Shown here piece by piece: positions 26,581-35,785 of a stretch of DNA of 64,000 bases; position 1 is the stretch's first letter; each line of letters begins with the position of its first letter. Position numbers and translations under genes: made by a program. The stretch covers positions 1,178,001 through 1,242,000 of the forward strand of contig NZ_BBRI01000002.1 of assembly GCF_002090075.1 (NCBI RefSeq), read 5' to 3'. Origin of the DNA: Demequina sp. NBRC 110052 (GTDB taxonomy: Bacteria > Actinomycetota > Actinomycetes > Actinomycetales > Demequinaceae). The notes beneath the pieces were generated by a model. The model did not search any database. It was not told the DNA's origin and saw only the letters and a program-made list of their open reading frames with translations.

Positions 26581-27809
26581 CGCACGCCTGACCGCAGGCG
26601 CAGCGACTGGGCGAACGCTGGCGCAATCGGAAGCTCGGGCAGAAGCGCCGCCTGATAGGCGTGATAGATGTCCGGCTTTCCCGTCCAGACAGTCGCGGAC
26701 GGGCGATTGTGCGGATCGAGCTCATGCCGCCAGGACCCGTGGGACTCGTCTACGAGATACGCGTCGATGTAAGCCCACCACCGTGCCACATCGTCATCGA
26801 ACCGTGACTCGCCGGTCGCAGCGGCGAGCACCGATGCCGTGTTGGCCGCCTCCGCAGCCACCCAGTGCATCCGCTCGGCGACCACCGGCTTGCCGGCCCA
26901 ATCCGTGGTGTACACGAACCCGTCGGCGCCATCAGCGTGCCAACCATCCGCGACCGCGCGGTCGTACAGGCTCACTGCGGCGTCGAGCAGGCCCTCGCCC
27001 TCGACGCCCACCGTCGCGTGAGTGGCGGCGATCAGCCGAGCCCACTCGATCCCGTGCCCCACGGTGGCTCCGTACGGTTGGAACGGGTGAGCAGGCTGGT
27101 CCGCATGGTGTTCGAGCATGGGCTCCCAGTCACGCGTGAAGTGCTCAGGGATCCGCCACTGCATCGGCCGCGCCCAGTCGACGACTCGCTCGACGATGCG
27201 CTCTGCGCGCGCGTGAAGCGTCGAATCACCGAGCACGTCACCCGCTGCCAACAGCGCCTCGACGGTGTGCATGTTCGCATTGATGCCGCGATAGTCATCA
27301 CAACGCGTCCACGCGGCATCCCAACGATCCACTGCGAGTCCCGTCTCGGACTCCCAGAAGCGACCGAGCAGCACCTCAAGGGCATCCTCAAGCAGCGCAT
27401 CCGCGCCCGGACGACCGGCCGCGAGCGCGGAGGAGGCGGCCAGCACCACGAACGCATGCCCGTAAGCCTCCTTCGCGTCGTCCTGGATCCGCCCCTCGCC
27501 GACGCGCGCGAACCAGCCGCCGTTCTCGTCGTCACGCTGCAGCCCGCTGAGCGAGCGGACCCCGTGATCGACCAGCTCGGCAAGCTCGGCCGTGCGCGGT
27601 CCGCCCGGAAGCGAGGGCTCGTCGGCGAGCAGACCAAGCGCGGCCGTGTGCGTCATGCGGCACGTGATCCACAGCTGTACGCCCTGCGCGGGCACGACTC
27701 GACCGAGGTCGTCCAGCCACCCGAATCCTTCATCGACGCGCGCCTTCGCGGCGAAGCGCAGCAGGTCTGCGCGCTGCGCCGCGAGGTAGCGTGCGTCTCC
27801 GACCGTCAT
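26577..27809 (-). CDS. AGE-family sugar epimerase/isomerase (probable mannose isomerase)
   Basis: The product is an (alpha/alpha)6-barrel of the N-acylglucosamine 2-epimerase family, 410 residues. Conserved active-site segments include LWITCRMTH, HAFVVLAASS, NANMHTVEALL, GHGIEWARL and the C-terminal DPHNRPSATVWTGKPDIYHAYQA. Members with this pattern interconvert free mannose and fructose. Gene order (mannosidase before, PfkB kinase after) supports mannose as substrate. The ATG overlaps the mannosidase stop. Confidence 0.88.
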   Translation of the reverse strand: MTVGDARYLAAQRADLLRFAAKARVDEGFGWLDDLGRVVPAQGVQLWITCRMTHTAALGLLADEPSLPGGPRTAELAELVDHGVRSLSGLQRDDENGGWFARVGEGRIQDDAKEAYGHAFVVLAASSALAAGRPGADALLEDALEVLLGRFWESETGLAVDRWDAAWTRCDDYRGINANMHTVEALLAAGDVLGDSTLHARAERIVERVVDWARPMQWRIPEHFTRDWEPMLEHHADQPAHPFQPYGATVGHGIEWARLIAATHATVGVEGEGLLDAAVSLYDRAVADGWHADGADGFVYTTDWAGKPVVAERMHWVAAEAANTASVLAAATGESRFDDDVARWWAYIDAYLVDESHGSWRHELDPHNRPSATVWTGKPDIYHAYQAALLPELPIAPAFAQSLRLRSGVR

Positions 27810-30800
27810 CGTGCGACCTTGAAGCGCAGCGTGACGATCTTGAACGGGCGCAGATCCAAGGACGCGACCGAGCCCTCGCACGTCACCCCCGGCTGCTCCA
27901 CCGCCCGCTCGAGCAGGTCCGTTGCGCTCACGTGGGAGGCGGCGAAGCCCGGAGAGACCGTAGCCGTCGACCTTCGCCCCTCCGACTCGTAGAGTCGGAC
28001 CACGACGTCGCCGGACTGATCCTCCGCGAGCTTGACGGACTCGACGACGATGCCATCGCCGTCGACGTCGATCAGCGGTGCTACCTCGCGCCCACCCGTC
28101 ACGACGCGCTCGGGGAGGTTCGTGCGGTAGCCGAGGGCGACGGCGTCGGCAATGCCAGCTCCTGGTCGCACCACCGACGTCAGCACGTGCCGGCCCTCAT
28201 CAGCGACCGGGTCCGGGAAGACCGCGGATCGCAGCAGCGACAGGCGCACCAGGGTGTGCGGCTGGTCGTCGTCACCTGCATTCACGATGTCGTGGCCGTA
28301 GGTGGCATCGTTGGCGATCGCGACTCCGAAGCCAGCGTCGCCCACGTGGACCCAGCGGTGAGCGCAGATCTCGAACTTCGCGTCGTCCCACGACGTGTTG
28401 CCGTGAGTGGGACGGTAGACGTGCCCGAACTGCATCTCGGCCGCAGAGCGCTCGACCATGACGTCGACCGGGAAGGCGAGCTTGAGCAGCTTCTGCTTCT
28501 CGTGCCAGTCCACCTCGGTCACGATCTCCAGCTCAGGGCTCCCGGCCTTCATCCGCAGCGTCTGAATCACCCGCGAGCTGCCGAAAGTGCGGACGATCTC
28601 GAATGCGACGAAGGCTCCGTCCTGCGACATCGTCACCGAGTCCGCGTCCAGCAGGTCGATGCGGTGGCGCAGATACTGGGCGTCGATATCCCATGCGTCC
28701 CACTGTCGGGGCGTGTCGCGGTGCAGCTGGAGCACGTTCGCCTCCGACCCCGCCGGCACGGTCTCGCGACCGCTGGCGAGATCGACGAGGGAGATGACTG
28801 TGCCGTGGCGAGTGATCGTGGCGCGGACGGCGCCGGTGTCGACGACCCAACCGGCTGCGGTCTCCTCTACGGAGGGCCCCTCGGAGGCGGAGACGACTGC
28901 CGACCCACCGAGGGCAGGGACGCCGCGACGCGCGTGCGGCGCGGCGTTGAGCATGATCTCCGTGCTGCCCTCGCCAATCAGCGCCTGGAGCGACCGCTCG
29001 ATGATCGCCTCGAGCTGCTCCGCGATGCGCACGTAGTCGAACTCGGCTTCGCGATGGACCCACCCGATGGCGGAGCCGGGGAGGATGTCATGGAACTGGT
29101 ACAGGAGCACGCGGCGCCAGATGTCCTCAAGCTCCTCGTACGGGTATGCCACGTCGGCGCGGACGGCCGCCGCCGCCGCCCAGAGCTCGGCCTCCCGCAA
29201 CAGGTGCTCGCTGCGTCGGTTCCCCTGCTTCATGCGCGCCTGGGAGGTGTAGGTGCCGCGGTGGAACTCGAGGTACATCTCCCCGACCCACGTCGGCAGC
29301 TGCGAGTACTCCTCGCGCGCGTCAGCGAAGTACTCGTCCGGCGACGCGAGCTGCACGCGGGGCAGCCCCTCGAGGTCACTCATGCGCCGCGCGGCAGCGA
29401 TCATCTCGCGCGTCGCGCCACCGCCGCCGTCTCCCCAGCCGAACGGGATGATCGACGAGCTCGCGGCGCCCTTCTCCGCGAAGTTGGTCTCCGCGTGGAG
29501 CACCTCCTTGGCCGAGAGCTCGGAGTTGTACATGTCTACCGGCGGGAAGTGCGTGAACACCGAGGAGCCGTCGATGCCCTGCCAGCGGAAGGTGTGGTGA
29601 GGCATCTTGTTCGTCTCGTTCCACGACAGTTTCTGTGACAGGAAGTCATCGCATCCCGCAGCCCGCGCGATCTGCGGCAGCGCGCCGGTGTACCCGAACG
29701 AGTCAGGAAGCCACACGTCGGTCGTCTCCACGCCGAACCGGGACATGAAGTAGTTCTTGCCAGCCACGAACTGGCGTGCGAGGGCCTCGCCGCCCGGCAT
29801 GTTGGTGTCCGACTCGACCCACATCGACCCGACGGGCACGAACTGTCCGTTCGCGACCTTCTCCTTGATGCGCTCGAACAGCGCTGGGTAGCGCTCCTCG
29901 ACCCATGCATACTGCTGGGCGGACGAGCAGGCGAACCTGTAGTCGGGATTCTCGTCCATCAGCGCGATCTGGTTCGAGAACGTGCGCGCACACTTGCGCA
30001 CCGTCTCGCGTACCGGCCACAGCCACGCGGAGTCGATGTGCGCGTGGCCCACCGCGAAGGCGCGGTGGGCACTCGCGTTCGCACGCGCAGCCAATGCCGG
30101 GGCGAGCGCCGCGCGCCCTTGGGCTGCGGTGCCGGCAACGTCGTCGGGGTCGACGGCGTCGCACATCGCCTCGAGCGCGCGAAGGATCACCGCGCGACGG
30201 GTCGAGTCGAGCGGCAGCTCCCGCATCAGACCGTGCAGGACCGCCGAGTCCTGGACCAGCTCCCACACCTCGACGTCCAGCAGCGCCACGTCCGCAGCCT
30301 TGAGCCGATACAGCGGCTCCTTCGGCGCGGTCGACTTGTCGCCCATCGGCGTCGGATTGAAGTGCATGTCGACTCCACCGATCTGCGGATTGCCCGCGGC
30401 CTCGATGAAGAGATCGACTGCGCTCGAGTCGATTCGCACGGTCCGGTTGTACGGCTGGATCGACTTGAGGATCGTCCCGTCGGGCAGGTGCGCGAGGCCT
30501 TCGGCCTGGAATCCCGTCTGGGTGGCGTCGAACCCGAGATCGATCACCGCCTCGACGGCCGTGCCGTCGACGGCAGCTCCCCCAGCGAGCCAGTGCGAGG
30601 GCACGTCGCCTGTGACGCGGAACCACGTGGTGCTCCACGGCTCACCCCACGGGAAGCCGAGGGCCACGGGCGCGTATTCGGCCTCGACGGCCTCAGCGAA
30701 CGGCACCGGCTCATCTGCCACCGTCCAGGCGGAGATGGTCAACGGGGCGCGGTCGCGGTAGATCGCGGGTTCGAGCCGCTCGTTGAGAAAGCGAGCGATG

Positions 30801-30832
30801 CGTTCCTCGACCAGAACACGATTGTCATGCAT
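27806..30832 (-). CDS. GH38 alpha-mannosidase
   Basis: This retaining exo-alpha-mannosidase has 1008 residues, normal for bacterial GH38. The zinc-binding HID of VGHAHIDSAWLWP lies near residue 262 and the catalytic Asp in VWLPDSFGY near 376. The C-terminal two thirds form the beta-sandwich domains (with ARRGVPALGG and HVYRPTHGNTSWD). There is no signal peptide, so it acts in the cytoplasm on imported mannosides. An AAGGAAGG site lies 12 nt before the ATG. Confidence 0.94.
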   Translation of the reverse strand: MHDNRVLVEERIARFLNERLEPAIYRDRAPLTISAWTVADEPVPFAEAVEAEYAPVALGFPWGEPWSTTWFRVTGDVPSHWLAGGAAVDGTAVEAVIDLGFDATQTGFQAEGLAHLPDGTILKSIQPYNRTVRIDSSAVDLFIEAAGNPQIGGVDMHFNPTPMGDKSTAPKEPLYRLKAADVALLDVEVWELVQDSAVLHGLMRELPLDSTRRAVILRALEAMCDAVDPDDVAGTAAQGRAALAPALAARANASAHRAFAVGHAHIDSAWLWPVRETVRKCARTFSNQIALMDENPDYRFACSSAQQYAWVEERYPALFERIKEKVANGQFVPVGSMWVESDTNMPGGEALARQFVAGKNYFMSRFGVETTDVWLPDSFGYTGALPQIARAAGCDDFLSQKLSWNETNKMPHHTFRWQGIDGSSVFTHFPPVDMYNSELSAKEVLHAETNFAEKGAASSSIIPFGWGDGGGGATREMIAAARRMSDLEGLPRVQLASPDEYFADAREEYSQLPTWVGEMYLEFHRGTYTSQARMKQGNRRSEHLLREAELWAAAAAVRADVAYPYEELEDIWRRVLLYQFHDILPGSAIGWVHREAEFDYVRIAEQLEAIIERSLQALIGEGSTEIMLNAAPHARRGVPALGGSAVVSASEGPSVEETAAGWVVDTGAVRATITRHGTVISLVDLASGRETVPAGSEANVLQLHRDTPRQWDAWDIDAQYLRHRIDLLDADSVTMSQDGAFVAFEIVRTFGSSRVIQTLRMKAGSPELEIVTEVDWHEKQKLLKLAFPVDVMVERSAAEMQFGHVYRPTHGNTSWDDAKFEICAHRWVHVGDAGFGVAIANDATYGHDIVNAGDDDQPHTLVRLSLLRSAVFPDPVADEGRHVLTSVVRPGAGIADAVALGYRTNLPERVVTGGREVAPLIDVDGDGIVVESVKLAEDQSGDVVVRLYESEGRRSTATVSPGFAASHVSATDLLERAVEQPGVTCEGSVASLDLRPFKIVTLRFKVAR

Positions 30833-30877
30833 GACGAGTAGACCCTTCCTTGGGTATGGGCGCGGGCACGGAGGGCG

Positions 30878-31759
30878 TCAGCCCTTCACGGCACCGGCGA
30901 GTGCGAACGAGCTTCCGGTGAGGCGCTGTACGAGCACGTAGAGCGCGATCACGGGCACGGAGTAGATGACGGAGTAGGCCGCGAGCTGTCCGTATGCGAC
31001 GGTGCCGTACTGGCCGAAGAAGTTGAAGATGGAGACGGCGGCCGGGAACTTGTCGGAGTCGAACAGCAGCACGAACGGCACGAAGAAGTTGCCCCACGTC
31101 ATGGTGAAGACGAAGACGAACACGACGCCGATGCCGGTGCGCATGAGCGGGACGACGATCCGGGCGAGGGAGGTCATCCCGCTCGCGCCATCGACCCACG
31201 CCGCCTCTTCGAGTGAGACCGGGATGGAGTCCATGAAGTTCTTCATCATCCAGATAGCCATCGGGAGCGATGTCGCCGCGAGGAAGGCGATGGTTCCCCA
31301 GAGGTTGTCGAGAAGGCCGAGCGTCACGAACAGGGCGTAGACGGGAACCATGATGGCCGTGATGGGGAGGCCTGTGCCGAAGAGGATCGTGTACATGAAT
31401 CCTCGGCGGAATCGCATCTGGTACCGCGACAGGGGGTATGCCGCAAGGAGCGCGGCCGCGACGGTGATCGCCGCCGCTCCGAATGAAATGAGCATCGAGT
31501 TGGCCAGCGGGCGCCAGGCCAGATCGACCGTCATGACGCTCGCATAGTTGTCGAGAGTCCAGTTCTCAGGCAGCGCGACGGCGACTCCCGCGTCGGCGTC
31601 GACCGAGGCGAGCAGAATCCACACGAGCGGCACCAGGAACATGACTCCGACGAGCGCGAGGATGGTGCTCGACACCGCGCGCGCGACCTTCTTGCGGGGT
31701 GCGGCGACGCTGAGGCGCGAGGCGAGGCTCGGCGAGCCTTGGGTGACTGCAGCGGACAT
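30878..31759 (-). CDS. Carbohydrate ABC transporter permease (MalG-like)
   Basis: This CUT1 inner permease, 293 residues with six helices, has the EAA loop EEAAWVDGASGMTSLARIVVPLMRTG that contacts the ATPase. It is second of the permease pair, 1 nt after the MalF-like gene. No ATP-binding subunit is encoded in the operon, so a shared MsmK/MalK-type ATPase elsewhere must drive it. Confidence 0.93.
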   Translation of the reverse strand: MSAAVTQGSPSLASRLSVAAPRKKVARAVSSTILALVGVMFLVPLVWILLASVDADAGVAVALPENWTLDNYASVMTVDLAWRPLANSMLISFGAAAITVAAALLAAYPLSRYQMRFRRGFMYTILFGTGLPITAIMVPVYALFVTLGLLDNLWGTIAFLAATSLPMAIWMMKNFMDSIPVSLEEAAWVDGASGMTSLARIVVPLMRTGIGVVFVFVFTMTWGNFFVPFVLLFDSDKFPAAVSIFNFFGQYGTVAYGQLAAYSVIYSVPVIALYVLVQRLTGSSFALAGAVKG

Positions 31760-31760
31760 G

Positions 31761-32705
31761 TCAATCCACCTCCGGCTTCAGGAGCCTGATGTAGACGATC
31801 GAGAACAGTGCGCCGATCATCAGGGTGACGGTCGCGATGGCCGTGCCGTAGCCGACCTGGGCGAAGCGGAATGCCTCCTGGTAGGCGAGCACCGGGAGAG
31901 TGGAGGACGACGTGCCTGGCCCGCCACCTGTCATGACCCAGATGAGGGTGAAGACGCCGAGCGTCTGCAGCGTCGTGAGCAGCAGGTTCGTGGAGATGGA
32001 GCGGCGGATGAACGGGATCGTCACGCGGGTGAACCGCTGCCACCCCGTCGCTCCGTCGACGTGGGCCGCCTCGTCAAGCTCCGGCGGCACCTCTGCGAGA
32101 GCGGCGTGGTAGTTCATCATCGAGAAGGCGGTTCCCCTCCAGATGTTGGCCACGATGACGGACAGCATCGGGAAGTAGTAGAGCCACGAGGTGCCCTCGA
32201 GACCGAACCAGCCGAGCACCACGTTCAGCGTGCCGTCCTGAGACAGCGTCGCGTACAGCGCGAAGGCTGCGACGATCTCAGGCAGCACCCAAGCAGTGAC
32301 GACGATCCCGCTCACGAGAGCCCGCAGCAGTCCGGTCGCCTGTCGCATGAGCACCGCCAGCGCCATGCCGAGCACGTTCTGCCCGATGACGGCTGACGCG
32401 AAGACGAAGATGACAGTCAGCCATACGGACTGCCAGAACTCACCTGACGTGAACAGCTCGATGTAGTTGTCGAACCCGATGAACTGCGGGTTGGCCGCAC
32501 TCGCTCCCGTGAGGGCGCGGTCAGTGAACGAGCCGTAGAAGGAGAAGACGATGGGTCCGAGCAGGAAGGCGGCAAGGAGTAGCACTGCAGGCGCCAGCGG
32601 CAGTAGCCGAGTGGCGGTGGTGCTGAGGCCCCTGCCGACCCGTGGCCGGGGCTTAGAGCCCCGGCCACGGACAGCTCGGCCGCGAGTGACGGCCAGCTTG
32701 GACAT
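31761..32705 (-). CDS. Carbohydrate ABC transporter permease (MalF-like)
   Basis: This CUT1 permease, 314 residues, has a basic N-terminus and six helices. The EAA motif reads LDEAAHVDGATGWQRFTRVTIPFIR. It forms the membrane channel with the MalG-like subunit for the oligosaccharide delivered by the lipoprotein encoded upstream. Confidence 0.93.
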   Translation of the reverse strand: MSKLAVTRGRAVRGRGSKPRPRVGRGLSTTATRLLPLAPAVLLLAAFLLGPIVFSFYGSFTDRALTGASAANPQFIGFDNYIELFTSGEFWQSVWLTVIFVFASAVIGQNVLGMALAVLMRQATGLLRALVSGIVVTAWVLPEIVAAFALYATLSQDGTLNVVLGWFGLEGTSWLYYFPMLSVIVANIWRGTAFSMMNYHAALAEVPPELDEAAHVDGATGWQRFTRVTIPFIRRSISTNLLLTTLQTLGVFTLIWVMTGGGPGTSSSTLPVLAYQEAFRFAQVGYGTAIATVTLMIGALFSIVYIRLLKPEVD

Positions 32706-32710
32706 GGTGA

Positions 32711-34063
32711 TCAGCCCTCGCGGGTGTTCTCTTCACCGACGATGCCGATGAGGCCTTCGTCGTAGGTGGCAGCGGCGTCGGCAGGCTCGGCCTGGCCGGT
32801 GAGGACGCTCTCAGTCGCGGCCGGGATGAGGGCCGAGATCTGCGAGTAGTCGGGGGTCGCTGGGCGGAAGAACGTGTACTGCACCAGCGAGGAGAAGAAC
32901 TCGAACGACGGGTTGTAGTCGAGGTACTCCGGGTCGTCGGCGATGTCGCTGCGGACGGCGATCTGACCGTTCTCCTGGTAGTACGCGAGCGAGTTCTCAC
33001 GGTTCAGCGCCATGGCGATGAAGTCGAAGGCCGCCTGCGGGTCGTCCGCCTGTGAGCCCATCGCGAGGGTCCAACCGCCGGACATCGACACGAACCCTGC
33101 GCCCTGTCCGTCCTGGGTGGGCATGGCCGCGAAGCCGAGCACCTCGGTCCACTCAGGCCATGCGTTGTCGCCTGCCATCCAGTTCGACGGAAGCCACGAG
33201 CCGTCGAGCGCGATGGCGAGCTCTCCATTCGGGATGAGGTCGTTGGAGACGCGCGACTGCCAGCCGGCGTCGAGCGCCTGCGCCGGGTCGGGTCCGAGCT
33301 CCTCGGTGAACATAGTGTCGTAGAACGTGAGCGCGTCCTCGAAGCCCTGAGTGCCGGTGAGCCACTTACCAGTGCTGGTGTCCATGAGTTCGTCGCCGGT
33401 GCCGTACAGCAGCATCTCGAAGCCCTGCATCGAGGTCGCCTCGCCCTGTGCACGCCCGCCGTAGATGTTCAGCGGAATGACATCGGGCAGCGCCTGCTTG
33501 ATCGTACGTGCCGCATCGAGCACCTCGTCCCAGGTCTCGGGCTGCCAGTCCGTCGGGAGGCCCGCCTCGGCAAACAGCTCCTTGTTGTAGTAGAGCCCGC
33601 GAGTGTCGGTTCCGAGCGAGACGCCGTAGGTCTGTCCGTCGTCACCGACGCCAGCCTGCTTGGCGCTGTCCATGAACTGGTCCCACTCGTCCCAGCCCGC
33701 GAGGTACTCGTCGAGCGGCTGGAGGTAGCCGGCTGCAGCGTCGGAGCGGATCTGGAAGGTGTCTTCATAGATGACATCGGGCGCTGTGCTCGACGAGCCG
33801 TTCATGAGCGCGAGACGGGTGAAGTACTGATCCTGCTCGCCTTCGATCGCCACGAGTTCGACGTTGCGCTCCGGGTATGCAGCCTCGTACTCGTCCTTCA
33901 CACGGTTCATCAGATCGTCGAGCGCGACGAAAGAGGAGGTCTTCTGGTAGGCGATGGTGAGGGTGTCTCCAGACTCGCCGTCACCACCCGAGCTGCAGGC
34001 GGCGAGGGTGAGTGCGGCGGCAAGCCCGACGCTGGTCGCGGCGAGGACTCTCTTGCTGTTCAT
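32711..34063 (-). CDS. Extracellular solute-binding lipoprotein (family 1, sugar)
   Basis: This CUT1 sugar receptor, 450 residues, has the signal peptide and lipobox LAAC (Cys23). A typical two-lobe binding-protein sequence follows, including YYNKELFAEAGLP and LAIALDGSWLPSNW. The start at 34063 has an AAGGAG site; earlier in-frame codons lack signal character. The ligand is probably an alpha-mannoside oligosaccharide, judged only from the downstream enzymes. Confidence 0.93.
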   Translation of the reverse strand: MNSKRVLAATSVGLAAALTLAACSSGGDGESGDTLTIAYQKTSSFVALDDLMNRVKDEYEAAYPERNVELVAIEGEQDQYFTRLALMNGSSSTAPDVIYEDTFQIRSDAAAGYLQPLDEYLAGWDEWDQFMDSAKQAGVGDDGQTYGVSLGTDTRGLYYNKELFAEAGLPTDWQPETWDEVLDAARTIKQALPDVIPLNIYGGRAQGEATSMQGFEMLLYGTGDELMDTSTGKWLTGTQGFEDALTFYDTMFTEELGPDPAQALDAGWQSRVSNDLIPNGELAIALDGSWLPSNWMAGDNAWPEWTEVLGFAAMPTQDGQGAGFVSMSGGWTLAMGSQADDPQAAFDFIAMALNRENSLAYYQENGQIAVRSDIADDPEYLDYNPSFEFFSSLVQYTFFRPATPDYSQISALIPAATESVLTGQAEPADAAATYDEGLIGIVGEENTREG

Positions 34064-34139
34064 GGATGCTCCTTTGCTCCAATGACTTCGGGCCGGGGCC
34101 TCCAGCGGCGTCTGCTTTGACGCTCCAGCGACCGGCATC

Positions 34140-34150
34140 ATTTAGTAAAT
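34140..34150. promoter_or_regulatory. Small AT-rich palindrome over the -10 of the mannoside operon
   Basis: ATTTA-G-TAAAT is a perfect inverted repeat with a one-base centre, unusual in this GC-rich DNA. It covers the -10 (34144-34149) of the promoter for the ABC genes, a classical repressor position; the upstream ROK protein is the obvious candidate. Confidence 0.5.
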
Positions 34151-34172
34151 CGACTTGATGAAGTATTGTCAA
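34144..34172 (-). promoter_or_regulatory. Promoter of the mannoside operon
   Basis: On the minus strand a consensus -35 TTGACA (34167-34172), a 17-nt spacer and a -10-like TTTACT (34144-34149) precede the solute-binding protein gene by about 80 nt. This is one of few perfect -35 boxes in the window. Confidence 0.65.
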
Positions 34173-34193
34173 TCGGAGGTCATTCTCAATACT
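34162..34193. promoter_or_regulatory. Inverted repeat AGTATTG...CAATACT spanning the -35
   Basis: Arms AGTATTG (34162-34168) and CAATACT (34187-34193) are perfectly complementary with 18 nt between them. The left arm overlaps the -35 of the mannoside operon, so it may be a second regulator site. Confidence 0.45.
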
Positions 34194-34206
34194 GAAGAGC
34201 GGCTCG

Positions 34207-35448
34207 CTATCTCCCGTCGAGCAGGAGATTCGCTGGCCGCGGGGCGAACGCCTGCTCGAGCACGATGCTCGCGGCGCCCACCGCAGCGACCTCGTCTCCC
34301 CACGGGGAGGTTGCTACACGCATCGCCCAGATCCTCCCCTCCTGCTCCTGTGCGTCTACGTATTCCTGCGCAGCGACCAACTCCGATGTCGGAAGGATCG
34401 TCCACAACGGTCCGCCCAGAATGATCTGGTCGATCTCGAGCAGATGCGCGAAGTCGCGCGCGCCCTTGATCATCCGCAGCGTGAGTGCCCGGATCGCGCC
34501 GGCGGCACGCTCATCGCCAAGATCCGCGCGATCGCCAAGCTCGCGGAAGGCCGCCATAATGCCATCCGCACTGTCACCGTCGCACTCGTAGCCGTCCAGG
34601 GCACCACTGGCGATCGCCTCATCGAGCACTACCGACGCCTGTGCGAGTTGACCGAGCGTCCCCACACGACCACGCGGGTCTGCGCGTCCCTCGTGCCCCA
34701 CGAGCAGGGATCCGACATCCCCCGCATTGCCGGTCCGACCACGTACGACCTCGTTAGCGAGCACCGTGGACATGCCGATACCGGTGCCGAGATACACGAA
34801 CACGTAGGAATCCGATGCGCCTGCGGCCGGGAACCAGACGTGTGCGAAAGCCGAGGCGTTCGTGTCCTTGTCGAGCAACGTAGGCATACCCGTCGCCTCG
34901 GAGACCAGGTCGCGCAGAGGCACACGATCCCAGTGCGGCAGATTCGGCGGACTCAGGATCAATCCCTGCTGCAAGTCGATGGGGCCCGGCGTGACGACAC
35001 CGACACCGAGCACAGACTCCCTCTTCACCTTCGCGGCTCGCATCACCTCGAGCACGAGCGAGGCGATTCGCCGCGCAGCATCAGCAGGCACCGGTTCCGG
35101 GCCTGGCCGATGCACCGCTCGCGCGCGTATGACACCGGCCATGTCGACGAGCACGCAGGTGACGAGCGCGGGATCCACGTGCACTCCAACGGCATAGTTC
35201 GAGTCCGGATCTACCGTCAGCACCGTTCCCGGACGCCCAAGCCCCACAGTGGTCCGAGCACCGACCTCAAGGAGTGTGCCATCGGCGACGAGACGGGCAG
35301 TGATGTTGGAGATCGTCTGGGCCGAGAGGCCAGCGCGGCGCGCGATCTGGGCACGACTCAGGCCCTCGGCTGACCTCCGTACGAGATCGAGCACGACGGC
35401 CTGGTTGTAGTCGCCCATGCGCGGCAGATTCGTTCCACGCCGCGTCAT
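34207..35448 (-). CDS. ROK family transcriptional regulator
   Basis: This NagC/XylR-type repressor, 413 residues, has an N-terminal winged HTH (about residues 15-60, LSRAQIARRAGLSAQTISNITARLV). The ROK sugar-binding domain follows, with VGVVTPGPID, LDKDTNASAFAHVW and YLGTGIGMSTVLANEVVRGRTGNAGDVG. The zinc-binding Cys cluster of sugar-kinase ROK members is absent, as in many regulators. It lies directly upstream of and in line with the mannoside operon, which it probably represses until a mannose derivative binds. A GGAGG site supports the ATG at 35448. Confidence 0.9.
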   Translation of the reverse strand: MTRRGTNLPRMGDYNQAVVLDLVRRSAEGLSRAQIARRAGLSAQTISNITARLVADGTLLEVGARTTVGLGRPGTVLTVDPDSNYAVGVHVDPALVTCVLVDMAGVIRARAVHRPGPEPVPADAARRIASLVLEVMRAAKVKRESVLGVGVVTPGPIDLQQGLILSPPNLPHWDRVPLRDLVSEATGMPTLLDKDTNASAFAHVWFPAAGASDSYVFVYLGTGIGMSTVLANEVVRGRTGNAGDVGSLLVGHEGRADPRGRVGTLGQLAQASVVLDEAIASGALDGYECDGDSADGIMAAFRELGDRADLGDERAAGAIRALTLRMIKGARDFAHLLEIDQIILGGPLWTILPTSELVAAQEYVDAQEQEGRIWAMRVATSPWGDEVAAVGAASIVLEQAFAPRPANLLLDGR

Positions 35449-35554
35449 GTGCCCACCTCCCGAAGCCCTCTGGATGCGGACCATTGTGACACCCCAACTC
35501 CACGGCACCGCACCCTCCACACCCGTCGCGCTCGTCGCCGCATACGGACAGCAC

Positions 35555-35588
35555 GAAGCCCGCACCACCGTGGGGCGATGCGGGCTTC
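35555..35588 (-). terminator. Terminator of the bS22 gene
   Basis: GAAGCCCGCA (35555-35564) and TGCGGGCTTC (35579-35588) form a perfect 10-bp stem with a 14-nt loop, 35 nt after the bS22 stop and before the ROK gene. Confidence 0.65.
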
Positions 35589-35622
35589 CGGGGTCGATGC
35601 CGACGTGGAGCCGGGGAACGAC

Positions 35623-35721
35623 CTACTTCTTGTTACGACGCTGGTGGCGCGTCTTGCGAAGGAGCTTGCGGTGCTTCTTCTTCGACATGCGCTTGCGGCG
35701 CTTCTTGATGACGGAACCCAT
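35623..35721 (-). CDS. 30S ribosomal protein bS22
   Basis: This 32-residue, extremely basic protein (begins [12 protein letters not shown], ends RRNKK) matches the actinobacterial small-subunit protein bS22, formerly annotated as an AURKAIP1/COX24-domain protein. It binds 16S rRNA in the 30S subunit. A GGGAGGGA ribosome binding site precedes the ATG. It lies beside bldC, the same pairing as Rv0500A-Rv0500B in mycobacteria. Confidence 0.93.
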   Translation of the reverse strand: MGSVIKKRRKRMSKKKHRKLLRKTRHQRRNKK

Positions 35722-35752
35722 GGGTCCCTCCCTCGAGATCGACGGATGATGG

Positions 35753-35772
35753 GCGTCCTGCGCGCAGGACGC
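35753..35772. repeat. 20-bp perfect palindrome between bldC and bS22
   Basis: GCGTCCTGCG followed immediately by its reverse complement occupies the bS22 leader, 14 nt after the bldC stop. As RNA it would form a 7-8 bp hairpin, acting as a bldC terminator or a leader element for bS22. Confidence 0.5.
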
Positions 35773-35785
35773 GACAGACAGTGGA

